The notes beneath the pieces were generated by a model. It worked only from the letters and a program-made list of their open reading frames with translations, was not told where the DNA came from and searched no databases. A program made the position numbers and the translations under genes. From positions 64,436 through 128,435 of the forward strand of contig JAMLIO010000004.1 in assembly GCA_023954155.1 (NCBI GenBank): a DNA stretch of 64,000 bases. Reading direction: 5' to 3'. Positions 28,132-37,549 of the stretch are shown piece by piece. The first letter of the stretch is position 1. Every line of letters begins with the position of its first letter. This stretch comes from Pseudobdellovibrionaceae bacterium. Lineage in GTDB: Bacteria > Bdellovibrionota > Bdellovibrionia > Bdellovibrionales > UBA1609.

Positions 28132-28971
28132 TTAGTTTTCTATGGTGAAGAGGTAGGCTTGGTCGAGTTCGACTTTTTGGGAGCCTGCGTAGAGTTCGCT
28201 CCAGAGACTGAATTGGATTTTGCCTCTTGTGATGACGTAAGGGGTGACTAGGATTTGGTGGGGCATGTTGGGGTCGGCCACTACTAGACGTTGGCTGGCG
28301 GAGTCTGCGCCTAAAATCAGAATGGCATGGCGAGAGTCTGTGAGGGAGGCATCCATAAACTTCACACTTCCTGCAACTAAGGCGTCACGGCTTTTAAGTA
28401 AGTAAAAGATATGGGTCGAGCTTTGGATGTCTAGGTTTCTGGCTTTAAGCCCCATTTCCTTAAGCATAAAACTACCTTCACTCATGTAGTATTGAATAAA
28501 AGTTCCTTCTCTAGGGTCCATATAAGGAAGTTCTTTAATGCTTAAAGTATAGTTAAAATATTTATCTAAAATACTTTTGACCAGTTGCGGAGAATTTTGG
28601 CTCCAATAGTCTGAAGGGGTTTTAGACATAAGGCTATCTTTGGCAATATAAGCATTAGCAAGACAAGTAGGACCACATAACCCGCCGCCTTCTTTAAGTA
28701 GTCCCATCTCCCCAAGTCTTGGGTCTGACTGATTAAGAAGCTTAGCCGTAGTGGCCAGATTTACAAACTCTTTGGCCCAATTGTTATTACCAAAATAGGT
28801 GCTTTGTAGAAGGGTTGAAGACGTAGAATAAAGATGCGCAGTAGGAACATTGTTTAAATACTTCTCACAGCGACCATATTGAGCCCATACAGAAGTATTC
28901 ACTCCTATAAGCATCCAATAAAACGCAAAAAAAGAATAAAAAATATAACCCTTTATCACATTCTCAAACAT
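28132..28971 (-). CDS. C39-like cysteine peptidase family protein, secreted
   Basis: About 279 residues: a signal peptide (GYIFYSFFAFYWMLIGVNTSVWA), then a papain-like C39 arrangement with the likely catalytic Cys near residue 99 in GGLCGPTCLANAY, His in DSRHAILILGAD, and Asp in VVADPN. It would act in the periplasm or outside the cell. Start taken at 28971, where the signal peptide begins; the frame extends to 29034, but those 21 residues fall partly in hairpin B. It is convergent with oppC, separated only by hairpin A. Substrate unknown. Confidence 0.75.
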   Translation of the reverse strand: MFENVIKGYIFYSFFAFYWMLIGVNTSVWAQYGRCEKYLNNVPTAHLYSTSSTLLQSTYFGNNNWAKEFVNLATTAKLLNQSDPRLGEMGLLKEGGGLCGPTCLANAYIAKDSLMSKTPSDYWSQNSPQLVKSILDKYFNYTLSIKELPYMDPREGTFIQYYMSEGSFMLKEMGLKARNLDIQSSTHIFYLLKSRDALVAGSVKFMDASLTDSRHAILILGADSASQRLVVADPNMPHQILVTPYVITRGKIQFSLWSELYAGSQKVELDQAYLFTIEN

Positions 28972-29014
28972 AGCAAACCCTATGCCCACAAGACCGCCAG
29001 CAGAGTCCTCAGTT

Positions 29015-29285
29015 GCCCAAAATAGGGAGCACATTTAAAGTTAAGGTTCTTGCTTATAGATTTTAGATTACGCCTTCAATTCCAACGCAACAGAGCGGGT
29101 GCAAAGCGTCTTCGGCTTTCGTCATAACTTTTAGATTGAGAGAAACCCCTTTGGGGTCCCCCCTCAATCTAAAACCTATGCCGCAAGTCGGATACGCATT
29201 GCTCGCCTCTGAGGTTGAAATCGAAGGTGTAATCTAAAATCTATAAGCAAGAAACTTAACTTTAAATGTGCTCTCTATTTTGGGC
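29015..29285. repeat. Long hairpin B: 72-bp arms, conserved core with nested palindrome
   Basis: Arms 29015-29086 and 29214-29285 match with five differences in 72 bp. The core carries the family sequences GCGGGTGCAAAGCGTCTTCG and TCGGATACGCATTGCTCG. Its centre holds another hairpin, TTTTAGATTGAG/CTCAATCTAAAA, with an ACCCC/GGGGT inner stem. Both arms contain an ATG followed by the same eight codons (MCSLFWAT), facing outward. It lies between divergent genes, so it is not simply a terminator. Confidence 0.9.
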
Positions 29286-29607
29286 TACGTTCTGCTTGCT
29301 AAGAGCATAAAAATTGGAGTTTCATTTTAAGATGTGAAGGCTAAGTTTTGCTTAAAATTTATCTAAGAGTTTTACATTTTTTCTTTAAAAAAGTGTCTCA
29401 TTGTCTGTAAGGGGCGGTATAATTGAATTTAGTGGGATTTTGTGTCTCACTGTCTTAAGTTGAGAATTTTAAAAATCTCCTGTTTGTTCGTCTAGGATGG
29501 GCTTTCGTCGATAGTCTAGAAGGTGAGGCCTAATGTTTTATTAAGCGAGCCTAGGGACGGATCGCAAGGTATATTAAATACTGAAGCAATTTCTAAGGGA
29601 GTAGAAA
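29286..29607. promoter_or_regulatory. Leader of the VWA gene pair with a direct repeat
   Basis: No gene seen. GTGTCTCATTGTCTGTAA (29393-29410) recurs nearly unchanged at 29442-29458, flanking a TATAAT at 29418-29423 that could be a -10 box. Repeats on either side of a -10 could be regulator sites. No good -35 was identified. Confidence 0.35.
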
Positions 29608-30669
29608 ATGAAAGAGAGTAGGTTTAAAAACGGTTTTAAAAATACATTACCAGCTCTAGTTTTTATTTTTGCCATGGGGTGTGGAGGTGGTAAGTCTTCC
29701 ATTTCTGTTATGCCCTCTGCAGAAACCTTTGAACAGCATGATATTACAGATGTGGCTATTGATATTTTCTTTATGATAGATGACTCAGGTTCAATGGCTC
29801 CTGGACAAACTGCGATGCGTGACAACCTAAACCACTTTATTGAACTTTTTAATCAGAAAGGTTTTGATTTTAGAGTGGCTGTAGGGAAGACATCTGCTTA
29901 TGGCCAAACTAACCCAGACTTCTTTGCACCAGGGCATGGCCGTCATATTTTAGGTTCTGTAGCGGCTCAAGCAGAAAGTTATGATTTGATCGATTTATTT
30001 GGGGAAACAGTCATTGGCGTAGGTGTAAGTGGTTCTGGCTCAGAAAGAGCATTAAGATCAGTACAAGATATACTTGATGAGCGAGCCTCTTCTCGTAATT
30101 TTCCAAGAGCAGGGGCCCATTTAGCTGTGATTTATATTGGTGATGAAAATGACCAATCAGGTGGAACAGTGCAAAGCTGGTATGATCAACTAGAGGCTTT
30201 GGTGAATGTTAGAGCTGCTTCTGGTTTTTCTACCCACGCTATTCAAGTGACGGGTCAACCTAATTGTACTGCGAGTTCGGGATACTATGGTGGAAGTTCA
30301 ATCTATGGTACAATCCATAGTGCCGCTACAGCTGGAACAAGGATGTTTGAAATGGCAGACTTGTCATTTGGTGGGATGTCTTTAAGTATCTGTTCTAATT
30401 TTGCTAACTCTTTATCTGATCTTGGTGACGGTATTGCCTCTTTGGCTTCTGCATTTCCTCTTTCAGAAGTGTTAGATGCTAACGGAATTGCAACGTTAAA
30501 GGTTTATGTGGAAGGCTTAAACGGCAACAATCCTATTCCAAAAAGCTCCACAAATGGATACACCTACGATGCAGGAACTAATAGTATCATCTTCCATGGT
30601 TCTATGATTCCGCCTCAAAACGCCCTGATTGGTGTGAACTATACATGCTCAACCATAGGTTGTTTGTAA
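29608..30669 (+). CDS. VWA-domain lipoprotein (first of a pair)
   Basis: 353 residues. The lipoprotein signal ends in FAMGC, followed by a Gly linker. A von Willebrand A domain begins near residue 50 with the metal-ion adhesion motif IDDSGSM (DxSxS). Later VWA strands (GAHLAVIYIGDENDQSGG) are present, and the C-terminus is a beta-rich segment (VEGLNGNNPIPKSSTNGY). It is probably displayed on a membrane facing the periplasm or cell surface as an adhesion or scaffold module. The start has AAGGGAG upstream. Its neighbour is a clear paralogue with the same domain plan. Confidence 0.87.
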   Translation: MKESRFKNGFKNTLPALVFIFAMGCGGGKSSISVMPSAETFEQHDITDVAIDIFFMIDDSGSMAPGQTAMRDNLNHFIELFNQKGFDFRVAVGKTSAYGQTNPDFFAPGHGRHILGSVAAQAESYDLIDLFGETVIGVGVSGSGSERALRSVQDILDERASSRNFPRAGAHLAVIYIGDENDQSGGTVQSWYDQLEALVNVRAASGFSTHAIQVTGQPNCTASSGYYGGSSIYGTIHSAATAGTRMFEMADLSFGGMSLSICSNFANSLSDLGDGIASLASAFPLSEVLDANGIATLKVYVEGLNGNNPIPKSSTNGYTYDAGTNSIIFHGSMIPPQNALIGVNYTCSTIGCL

Positions 30670-30729
30670 TCTCAGTTTTAAAATGAAAGATAATAATCTT
30701 ATACCTAAACTAGTGATGATGGCGGGGAT

Positions 30730-32040
30730 ATGAGAGCATCGGAAGTTCAGCATAATGTTTTAAAAATTACGGTAGCCTGTTTGCTAAGTGCATTGTGGGT
30801 CGGTTGTGGTGGTGGTAAAGCCAGAATCTCGGTTTTACCTTCTATAGATGAATTCCAACAGCATACAAATGCCGATGTAAAGATTGATATTTTATTTGTG
30901 ATTGATGATTCAGGTTCTATGAAGCCTGTCCAAGATAATCTTCGTGATAATTTTGAAAGTTTTATTGGTGACTTTTATGATAAGGGTTTTGACTTCAGAG
31001 TGGCTGTAGCAAAAACTTCGGCTTATGGAACAGAGTCTGCTGCGCAAACTTCAGGAGGAAACTCTTACTATGAAGCGGGAAGAACAGTAAAGTACTTTAG
31101 ATGTGGTTATGGCAATGATTGTGGGGCAGGAACTCAAAGTTATGGACAAGCATGTACAGGCACTTATAGTACAACACCCACAACGAATGGAAACGGAACT
31201 CCTGGGCCCACCACAGAACATATCTTATCTTCTTTCAATAATACACGATCTCATATGATTACAAAGTTTAAACGTAATGCGGATGTGGGGCTATGTGGTT
31301 CGGGTGATGAGCGAGCCTTTCAATCTGCAGAATCTGTTTTAAGAGCACACAATTCTAGTGGTATGGTGTCTACTGATCCTGACTTGGCCTTTCCAAGACC
31401 TGGAGCACACTTAGCGGTGATTCATGTAGGCGATGAGCCTGATGGAAAGTGGGATGCGGGCACTTCATCTAACGACGGTTTATCGGCGGGATCATTAAGA
31501 AGAGGTACATCGTCCAGCACTAATAATCTTACAGACTTACCGCGCGCCACTGCGGACCCTGTGGATGTTGAAGAACATAAATCAGTTGTAGAGGCCTATC
31601 TTGCCGCTTTAGAAGCCCATGAGCCTTCTGCAGAAGTGTCTGTTCATGCCATTCAAAATTTAACGGCTTCTGGTTCAGGAGGCGGTTGTGACCCTGCTTC
31701 ACAAATTGGTTGGCCTCAACTTTATATGGCAAGTATAGCTAATGGATTTGAGATCAGTATCTGTAATGATTTTGCCACACCACTGGGACAATTGAGTGAT
31801 CATATTTCTTCTTTGGCTTCAAGTTTTGAATTGAGCGAACAGTTAGACTCCAACGGAGATGATACTCTGAAAGTTTATGTGCAGGGTTTAAATGGTAACA
31901 ACCCTTTGCCTCGCAATACAACCAATGGTTTTCAGTATGATATACTTACAAACAAAGTTACATTTTACGGAAGTATGGTGCCACCTCAAGGCGCTTTAAT
32001 CGGTGTGACCTATACGTGCGCCACATTTGATTGTAACTAA
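30730..32040 (+). CDS. VWA-domain lipoprotein (second of a pair)
   Basis: 436 residues, paralogue of the preceding gene: lipobox LWVGC, MIDAS VIDDSGSM, GAHLAVIHVGDEPDG, and the near-identical end VQGLNGNNPLPRNTTNG and PPQGALIGVTYTC. It differs by an insert of about 80 residues after the MIDAS (Cys-, Gly- and Thr-rich, FRCGYGNDCGAGTQS), so the pair arose by tandem duplication and then diverged in the exposed loop. The 60-bp gap suggests cotranscription. Convergent with mutS2. Confidence 0.87.
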   Translation: MRASEVQHNVLKITVACLLSALWVGCGGGKARISVLPSIDEFQQHTNADVKIDILFVIDDSGSMKPVQDNLRDNFESFIGDFYDKGFDFRVAVAKTSAYGTESAAQTSGGNSYYEAGRTVKYFRCGYGNDCGAGTQSYGQACTGTYSTTPTTNGNGTPGPTTEHILSSFNNTRSHMITKFKRNADVGLCGSGDERAFQSAESVLRAHNSSGMVSTDPDLAFPRPGAHLAVIHVGDEPDGKWDAGTSSNDGLSAGSLRRGTSSSTNNLTDLPRATADPVDVEEHKSVVEAYLAALEAHEPSAEVSVHAIQNLTASGSGGGCDPASQIGWPQLYMASIANGFEISICNDFATPLGQLSDHISSLASSFELSEQLDSNGDDTLKVYVQGLNGNNPLPRNTTNGFQYDILTNKVTFYGSMVPPQGALIGVTYTCATFDCN

Positions 32041-32065
32041 AATATAATTATAAAACCTTAAAGAC

Positions 32066-34411
32066 TCAAACAAGAAGTTCGGCGATGGTCACACCATCGC
32101 TTTCGTTGTAAGCTCGGCCTGAGAGCCAACCTTTAACAAAGGTATTACGAGACAAATAGGTACGCACGGACTTTTTAAGTCGGTCTTGTGTGCCGTGACC
32201 ATGAATGATTTTAAGTTTTAAAAGTTGATGAGATACAGCGCGATCCAATTCTTCTTCTAAAATATCTAAAGCCTCATCAATGGTCTTGCCTCGTAAGTCG
32301 ACCGTGCGCTCTGTTTCTAGGGTCTCTTTGCGGCTGTACGACACCCGAGCCCCTGCTCCTTGTAAAGAGGTTTTTTGTGAGGGGCTACTACTTCCACCAG
32401 AGCCTAAAACAATATCTGAAATAGGAACTTGAATGTGCATGGATTGCGACAAAACAGGAACCTCTTGTTTCGAGTTAGGTTTACCCTGAACGATGGCTTG
32501 TTTTTTTAAACTTTTAACAAACACAGATGTTCCTGGTGGACATTTCTTTTCAAAGTTTTCAGGTGTAAGGCCACTGTCTTCAGGTGTGGGAGAGGAGTAC
32601 TTTACCACATTAGGCAAAGTGCTTTTCAGTTTTTCAAGATTTTTAATATTGTCAAATTTGGATTTGATCTCATCAAACTTGATAAGGTCTTCGAGTTGCT
32701 TCTGATACTCGTTTAAGTTGTCTTTAAAGAAAGTTTTTTTATCGCTTTCAAACTCTTGCCTAGCACGCTGAAGCCTGTCTTCGGTTTGCTTTACCTCTTG
32801 CAGTTTGTGTTTGTATTCGGCTTGCAGTTCTATAAGTTGGGCCTTGGTGTTTTCAATCTCTTCAAGGCCAGAGAACTTTTTTTGAGCTTCGGGTGTCAGG
32901 TAACCTGTAGCCCTTTGAATGATATGCTCAGATACTCCGTATCTCTTAGCTGTGGGAATAGCTAAAGATTCTCCTGCAAGCCCCATCACAAAACGAAAAG
33001 TGGGTTGAGACTTGTGCGGATCGTACTGCATGCTTCCATTGATCACGCCTTCCTGCCAGTGGGATCTTAAGGGAGCTAAGTGACTGGTGATCACACCAAA
33101 CACTTCATTCTGACGATACTCCTCAATAAAGGCGCGCGCTAAGGCCGCACCTTCTTGCGCCTCGGTCGCTCCACAAATCTCATCAATCAATAAGAGTTGG
33201 TCTGGGCCCTTTAAAGAGGTGGCGTGATTGAGTTTTTTTAAATGGCCACCAAAGGAACTTAAACTGGCTTCGATGTCCTGTTCGTCGCCAATGGAGATAA
33301 AGATATTGTTAAAGAAAGGGATGATGGCTGTGCCTTGTGTGCACACAGGCCAACCCCAGCGCGCCATCTCGCAGGCCAGCCCAATGCTTTTAAGCAAAAC
33401 TGTTTTTCCCCCAGCATTGGGTCCAGATAAAATTAAAATACGGTGACGAGTGTTCAGTTCCACACCGTTTGCGACCACATTGGGGCTTTCAATGACTAAA
33501 AGAGGGTTGCGGCACTCAGGTAAAAATAATTCGGTGTTATTTTCAGACCACTTAAACTCTTTAAGTTCGGCTTTGGCAGCAAACAGAGCAATGGCATGCA
33601 GGCCATCAAGTTCTTGTAACAAAAGATAAGAGGCGTGAATGGACTTGAACTCGCGGTGAATATGTTCGCTAAGTTCTTTGAGGATGCGTTCAATCTCGGC
33701 TTGAATTTTAAGTTCCACCTCTGAGATTTTATTATTCACAGGGATCGCCGTTTGGGGCTCCATAAATACGGTCTGTTTGCTTTGGCTGGAGTCATGGATG
33801 ATGCCACCAAAATCATGTCGCATGCCACTGATCACAGGCAAGACCCATCGGCCCTCTCGAGTGGTGACAAAGCGATCTTGCAAGATACCCTCAAGGTCTT
33901 GATCTTTGACGATCTTATTTAAAATATTTTTGACTTGGCTCTGTAAAGATTTTTTCTCATTAAAAAGTTTAAATAAGGTTTCACTTGCATCAGAACGAAT
34001 TTCGCCATTCTCTGATAGGACGATGTTGATATAGGTGAGCAAAGAATCAGGGTTGAGCAACTGGCTCTGGAGTGCAGTGAAGTAGGGAAGATGTTCAACC
34101 TGTGGGAGTTGTTCGTGAATATCGGTGAGGTCTTCAAGAAAAAGTCGTAAGTCCTTTAAGTCTAAAAGATTTAAAACCTGGTTTTTTTCTACACGTCTTA
34201 GCCAAGTTTGCACCAGATCAAGACCGTGTAAGCGCAAAGTCAACGAGGCGCCCTCTACCGTAGCTATAAATTGCAAAATCTCTTGTTGTCTTTGTGATGC
34301 GGCCTCTTTGGTGTCAAAGGCCTTTTGTGAGCCAAGCCAGTCCTTACCTCTGTCGGTAAGACATTGGGATTCAATATGTAAAAGCAGTTCCTGCCAATCA
34401 AGTTCGTTCAT
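32066..34411 (-). CDS. mutS2: MutS2-family ATPase with Smr nuclease domain
   Basis: 781 residues: MutS-like core and lever helices, ATPase with Walker A SGPNAGGKTVLLKS near residue 330 and Walker B LLLIDEICGATEAQEG, a long coiled coil, a KOW-like segment, and a C-terminal Smr domain (VDLRGKTIDEALDILEE, IIHGHGTQDRL). MutS2 proteins act on branched DNA and on collided ribosomes rather than in mismatch repair. It overlaps the 3' end of lnt by 14 bp and is cotranscribed with it. Confidence 0.92.
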   Translation of the reverse strand: MNELDWQELLLHIESQCLTDRGKDWLGSQKAFDTKEAASQRQQEILQFIATVEGASLTLRLHGLDLVQTWLRRVEKNQVLNLLDLKDLRLFLEDLTDIHEQLPQVEHLPYFTALQSQLLNPDSLLTYINIVLSENGEIRSDASETLFKLFNEKKSLQSQVKNILNKIVKDQDLEGILQDRFVTTREGRWVLPVISGMRHDFGGIIHDSSQSKQTVFMEPQTAIPVNNKISEVELKIQAEIERILKELSEHIHREFKSIHASYLLLQELDGLHAIALFAAKAELKEFKWSENNTELFLPECRNPLLVIESPNVVANGVELNTRHRILILSGPNAGGKTVLLKSIGLACEMARWGWPVCTQGTAIIPFFNNIFISIGDEQDIEASLSSFGGHLKKLNHATSLKGPDQLLLIDEICGATEAQEGAALARAFIEEYRQNEVFGVITSHLAPLRSHWQEGVINGSMQYDPHKSQPTFRFVMGLAGESLAIPTAKRYGVSEHIIQRATGYLTPEAQKKFSGLEEIENTKAQLIELQAEYKHKLQEVKQTEDRLQRARQEFESDKKTFFKDNLNEYQKQLEDLIKFDEIKSKFDNIKNLEKLKSTLPNVVKYSSPTPEDSGLTPENFEKKCPPGTSVFVKSLKKQAIVQGKPNSKQEVPVLSQSMHIQVPISDIVLGSGGSSSPSQKTSLQGAGARVSYSRKETLETERTVDLRGKTIDEALDILEEELDRAVSHQLLKLKIIHGHGTQDRLKKSVRTYLSRNTFVKGWLSGRAYNESDGVTIAELLV

Positions 34412-35951
34412 AATAATATTTTAGCCATCCATAAACCACAAAAACAAAAGTAGTGAAAAGTAGCAAGATCCAGTGTGCATACCAACCCCACACTTGAAAA
34501 GCCGTGGGTTTGCGGTCTTTATGATAGGGCACCTTTAAAACCTCAGCCCACTCTGATCCTAAGGTGGAAAGCTCAAGCACTTCTCCTGTTTCAAGCACGG
34601 CAGTGGTGTAGCCCGTATTTGTGGACCGTAAAAGCGGGATGCGATTTTCAATGGCTCTTCCTGCGGCGATGTAAAGGTGCTGCCAGGGCTCAAAGGTCTT
34701 CCCATACCAAGAGTCATTAGTTAAATTCACAAAAAAATCAGCGCCGTCAAGAGCCAGTTTGCGAGCAAAGTTAGGGAATAAAGCTTCATAGCATATCAGT
34801 GGGCCGATGACATACTCATCTAGCTTTCGCACTTCAGGGCCTGGTCCTTGTTGGAAGTCTGACACCATGGGAGCGAGTTTTTTAAGCCATGGAAACCACT
34901 CTGCCCCAGGCAGGTACTCTCCAAAGGCAAGCAGAATGCTTTTGTGTGTGGGAGCATCGGTCAGATGACCCTCGCGGCTCACATACAGCATGGCATTTGA
35001 AGGGCGGTCATAGCCAGGAGTGTAGTCGTAAAAACCTGTGATAAAGCTGGCAGAATAACGTTGAGCCATGTCGTAAAGCTCAGCATTTTGAACTGAAAAA
35101 TTGTCTTTATCCACGTAGCTGGGATAGGCGGTTTCGGGCCAGATGATCATATCTGGTTTGACGACAGACTTGTCTAAAGCGGTCTCAGTCATATTTAAAA
35201 ACTTGTTCACCACCACTTCGCGATAACGGTTTTGGTGAAGGGCATACTGTTTTTCTAAATTGCCGATGTTGGCCTGAACAAAGAGAACATTGATGCTATG
35301 GCTGGTTTGCGAAATATTAAACTGATGGAAAAACCCAAGAGTGTTGATGGAGGCAAAGGCCAGCAAAAAAGCTCCTAACCATACCTGGTAGTTCTTTTTG
35401 TAAAAAGCCATAAAAATTAAGAAGTTAAGGCCAATAGTTAAAGTGGAAATTCCGTCTATGCCCACCACATCAGCCAGTTGGACGCCAGGAAGATGACCAA
35501 ATAGCCATGGGTGCCCATAATTCCATGGGAAGAGCGTGGGGAAGAAATAAGCAAAGCAAGCGGTCACAAGAGGTAAAAGGATCAGTTTAAAATGGCCACG
35601 GGTTTTGTAAGTCAAAAACTTCCAGACAAGACCCGCAAGGGCAAAGTGAATGTTAGCAAAGATGCAAAAAAGCAAAAGCACAAGTAGGGAGACGGCCCAA
35701 GGCAGATGGCCGAATTCGTGGGCTGTGTATGCGATCCAGTGAAAACCGATCAAAGTTCCGATAAAGAAACAGAGGCTTGTGCCCCAGAATAATTTTTTTG
35801 CAGGGGCCTGAATCCAGAATAGCCAGAGCGGCACAAGACAGAAGAATAAGGCCCATGGTGGAAAAGGGACGTAACTGGTGCCATGAAAAAAACCAGCAAG
35901 GATAGGCAGGCTATAAGGTTTGAGTCTTTCGATCACTTTCATGAAGAGCAT
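34398..35951 (-). CDS. lnt: Apolipoprotein N-acyltransferase
   Basis: 517 residues. Adds the third acyl chain to lipoproteins at the outer face of the inner membrane. Six or more N-terminal membrane helices precede a nitrilase-like periplasmic domain with the catalytic Glu (MIIWPETAYPSY), Lys region (LAFGEYLPGAEW) and Cys (GPLICYEALFPNF); a final helix (WILLLFTTFVFVVYGWL) closes the protein. Translation could begin at ATG 35951 or ATG 35942. It agrees with the many lipoproteins in this window. Confidence 0.94.
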   Translation of the reverse strand: MLFMKVIERLKPYSLPILAGFFHGTSYVPFPPWALFFCLVPLWLFWIQAPAKKLFWGTSLCFFIGTLIGFHWIAYTAHEFGHLPWAVSLLVLLLFCIFANIHFALAGLVWKFLTYKTRGHFKLILLPLVTACFAYFFPTLFPWNYGHPWLFGHLPGVQLADVVGIDGISTLTIGLNFLIFMAFYKKNYQVWLGAFLLAFASINTLGFFHQFNISQTSHSINVLFVQANIGNLEKQYALHQNRYREVVVNKFLNMTETALDKSVVKPDMIIWPETAYPSYVDKDNFSVQNAELYDMAQRYSASFITGFYDYTPGYDRPSNAMLYVSREGHLTDAPTHKSILLAFGEYLPGAEWFPWLKKLAPMVSDFQQGPGPEVRKLDEYVIGPLICYEALFPNFARKLALDGADFFVNLTNDSWYGKTFEPWQHLYIAAGRAIENRIPLLRSTNTGYTTAVLETGEVLELSTLGSEWAEVLKVPYHKDRKPTAFQVWGWYAHWILLLFTTFVFVVYGWLKYYYERT

Positions 35952-36088
35952 TGTCGCACAAAGAGCATGTTAGGCCAACACCGAGCGAGTCAGTTTAGGG
36001 TTTGAGAGTGGAGTTGGCCTAAGACAAAAAATAAAGTCCCATGAGATTTTTAGCTTGAGACTGGGGCAGAGTTTGGTAGCCTATAACT

Positions 36089-36114
36089 ATATATAGTCGA
36101 CGTCGTCTATATAT
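36089..36114. promoter_or_regulatory. 26-bp near-perfect palindrome before the zinc-ribbon gene
   Basis: ATATATAGTCGAC is followed by its reverse complement with a single T/T mismatch. It ends 16 bases before the preferred TTG start at 36131 and covers the alternative ATG at 36113. It could be an operator or an mRNA hairpin just upstream of the GGAGAAGG ribosome-binding site. Confidence 0.55.
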
Positions 36115-36130
36115 GGGAGAGGAGAAGGCA

Positions 36131-37081
36131 TTGGAACCAAAGTATCATGGAATGGATCCGAATGGAGATCAAAAGACCACTACGAACTCAGCACATAATG
36201 GTGTTGAACAAGTTGTGGAGATGCACCTTCGTTGCCCCACTTGTTTTAAGCTTTATGCTGTGGATGCAAAAACTATTTATGTTCCCAAGCCTGAATTTCA
36301 ATGCACCCAATGTGAACAAAAGTTTTGGGTGAACTTTCCTGAAGCCCTAGAGTTTTCTGAAGTGGTGGCCTTCCCTGTGGAATGGAGTGAGAACTACAAT
36401 GTTTCAGCCACTGCTGATGAGATGGCAGAACTGGCCTTAGCAGAAGAACTAGAATCTAACTTGCTATCAAAGATGTCCTTTGAAACAGAAAAATTAAAAT
36501 TAGATTATCAAGAGGCAAGTGAAGACGAAAACTCAGAGCGCAGTGCTTTGAAGTTTGGGATTGAATATGAAAAAAGCGTTAAAGGACCTGTGAGACCACA
36601 AGACTTAGACTTTGTTGAAGAAGAATATTTAAATACACCCGAGGTCGGTAGCGTTCAATGGTTGATTGATCGTGAGTGGGAAAAAGTGATCAATCATTAT
36701 GACGTAAAAGCCTTTCACGATGGCTTTATTTCAGAGGGCAAAAAACTCAATGCCCTAGAATTAGTCTACGAAAAATACAAAAACATCAAAGAAGCAAACT
36801 CTTTTGATCCTGTCGCAAAAGCAAGATTCAAACAAGTCGAGCGCATGGTACAAAGGTACGCCACAAGCAGCAACAGCATAGACAAACCTATATCAACATC
36901 ACCTACACAAAGGGGTCTAAAATCCTACTATAAATATTTACCATGGATATCCCTAGGTGTGGCAGGAATCCTAGTTGCGGCAGGCTTCAGCCACGAAAGC
37001 TTAAATCATTTAGCAGGCTTGGGCTTCGCTCTGATCTTTCTTACTGGCGCCCTCTCATTACTCAAAGAATCCGACCTCTAA
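36131..37081 (+). CDS. Zinc-ribbon membrane protein
   Basis: About 316 residues: an N-terminal MJ0042-like zinc ribbon with two Cys pairs (RCPTCFKLY and QCTQCEQKFW), an acidic middle part, and two C-terminal membrane helices (WISLGVAGILVAAGF, LAGLGFALIFLTGALSLL). Such proteins are common in delta-proteobacteria-like lineages and often of unknown function. Start chosen at TTG 36131 because GGAGAAGG lies just upstream; ATG 36113 has no ribosome-binding site and lies in a palindrome. Separated from the protease gene by hairpin C. Confidence 0.75.
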   Translation: MEPKYHGMDPNGDQKTTTNSAHNGVEQVVEMHLRCPTCFKLYAVDAKTIYVPKPEFQCTQCEQKFWVNFPEALEFSEVVAFPVEWSENYNVSATADEMAELALAEELESNLLSKMSFETEKLKLDYQEASEDENSERSALKFGIEYEKSVKGPVRPQDLDFVEEEYLNTPEVGSVQWLIDREWEKVINHYDVKAFHDGFISEGKKLNALELVYEKYKNIKEANSFDPVAKARFKQVERMVQRYATSSNSIDKPISTSPTQRGLKSYYKYLPWISLGVAGILVAAGFSHESLNHLAGLGFALIFLTGALSLLKESDL

Positions 37082-37105
37082 CACACACAAAAAAATTACA
37101 ACTGA

Positions 37106-37342
37106 GTTCTCTTTTTGCGGGAGCTTTTTCCTAATTCATTTTAGAGTTTTGGATTATACCTTAGATTGCAACCTCCAGAGGCGAGCAATGCGTATCCGAC
37201 ACGCGTTGGCCTGTGGGGCCGTTAGGTCCCAGAGGGTGACGCGTGCCGAAGACGCTTTGCACCCGCTCTCTGCTGCGTTGGAAGCTAAGGTATAACTCAA
37301 ACTCTAAAATGAATTAGGAAAAAGCTCCCGCAAAAAGAGAGC
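37106..37342. repeat. Long hairpin C: conserved core in inverse orientation
   Basis: Perfect 42-bp arms at 37108-37149 and 37299-37340 are followed inward by a short unmatched stretch and then TTATACCTTAG (37154-37164) against CTAAGGTATAA (37285-37295). The 120-bp core between is the reverse complement of that in loci D and E, with only a few substitutions relative to E. It lies between two co-directional genes. Bases 37343-37549 show no further gene, only the leader of the protease gene. Confidence 0.92.
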
Positions 37343-37549
37343 GTCTCATGTTGATACGCTTTTTTATCTGTTGTGAAAAAAAGAGGAGGTTTGAGATTCC
37401 TATGGGTGGTTTGTGTAACTTTTAAACAGGCTTTCAGGCTCTGTTCAAAAACAGACGAAAGTCTCAAACTAAGTCTAGTGATTTCAGGACTTTATGCCGA
37501 TAGGCTTGGCATCACGTTTGCTTAAGTAAAAGTAGGCGGGGGTATTAAG

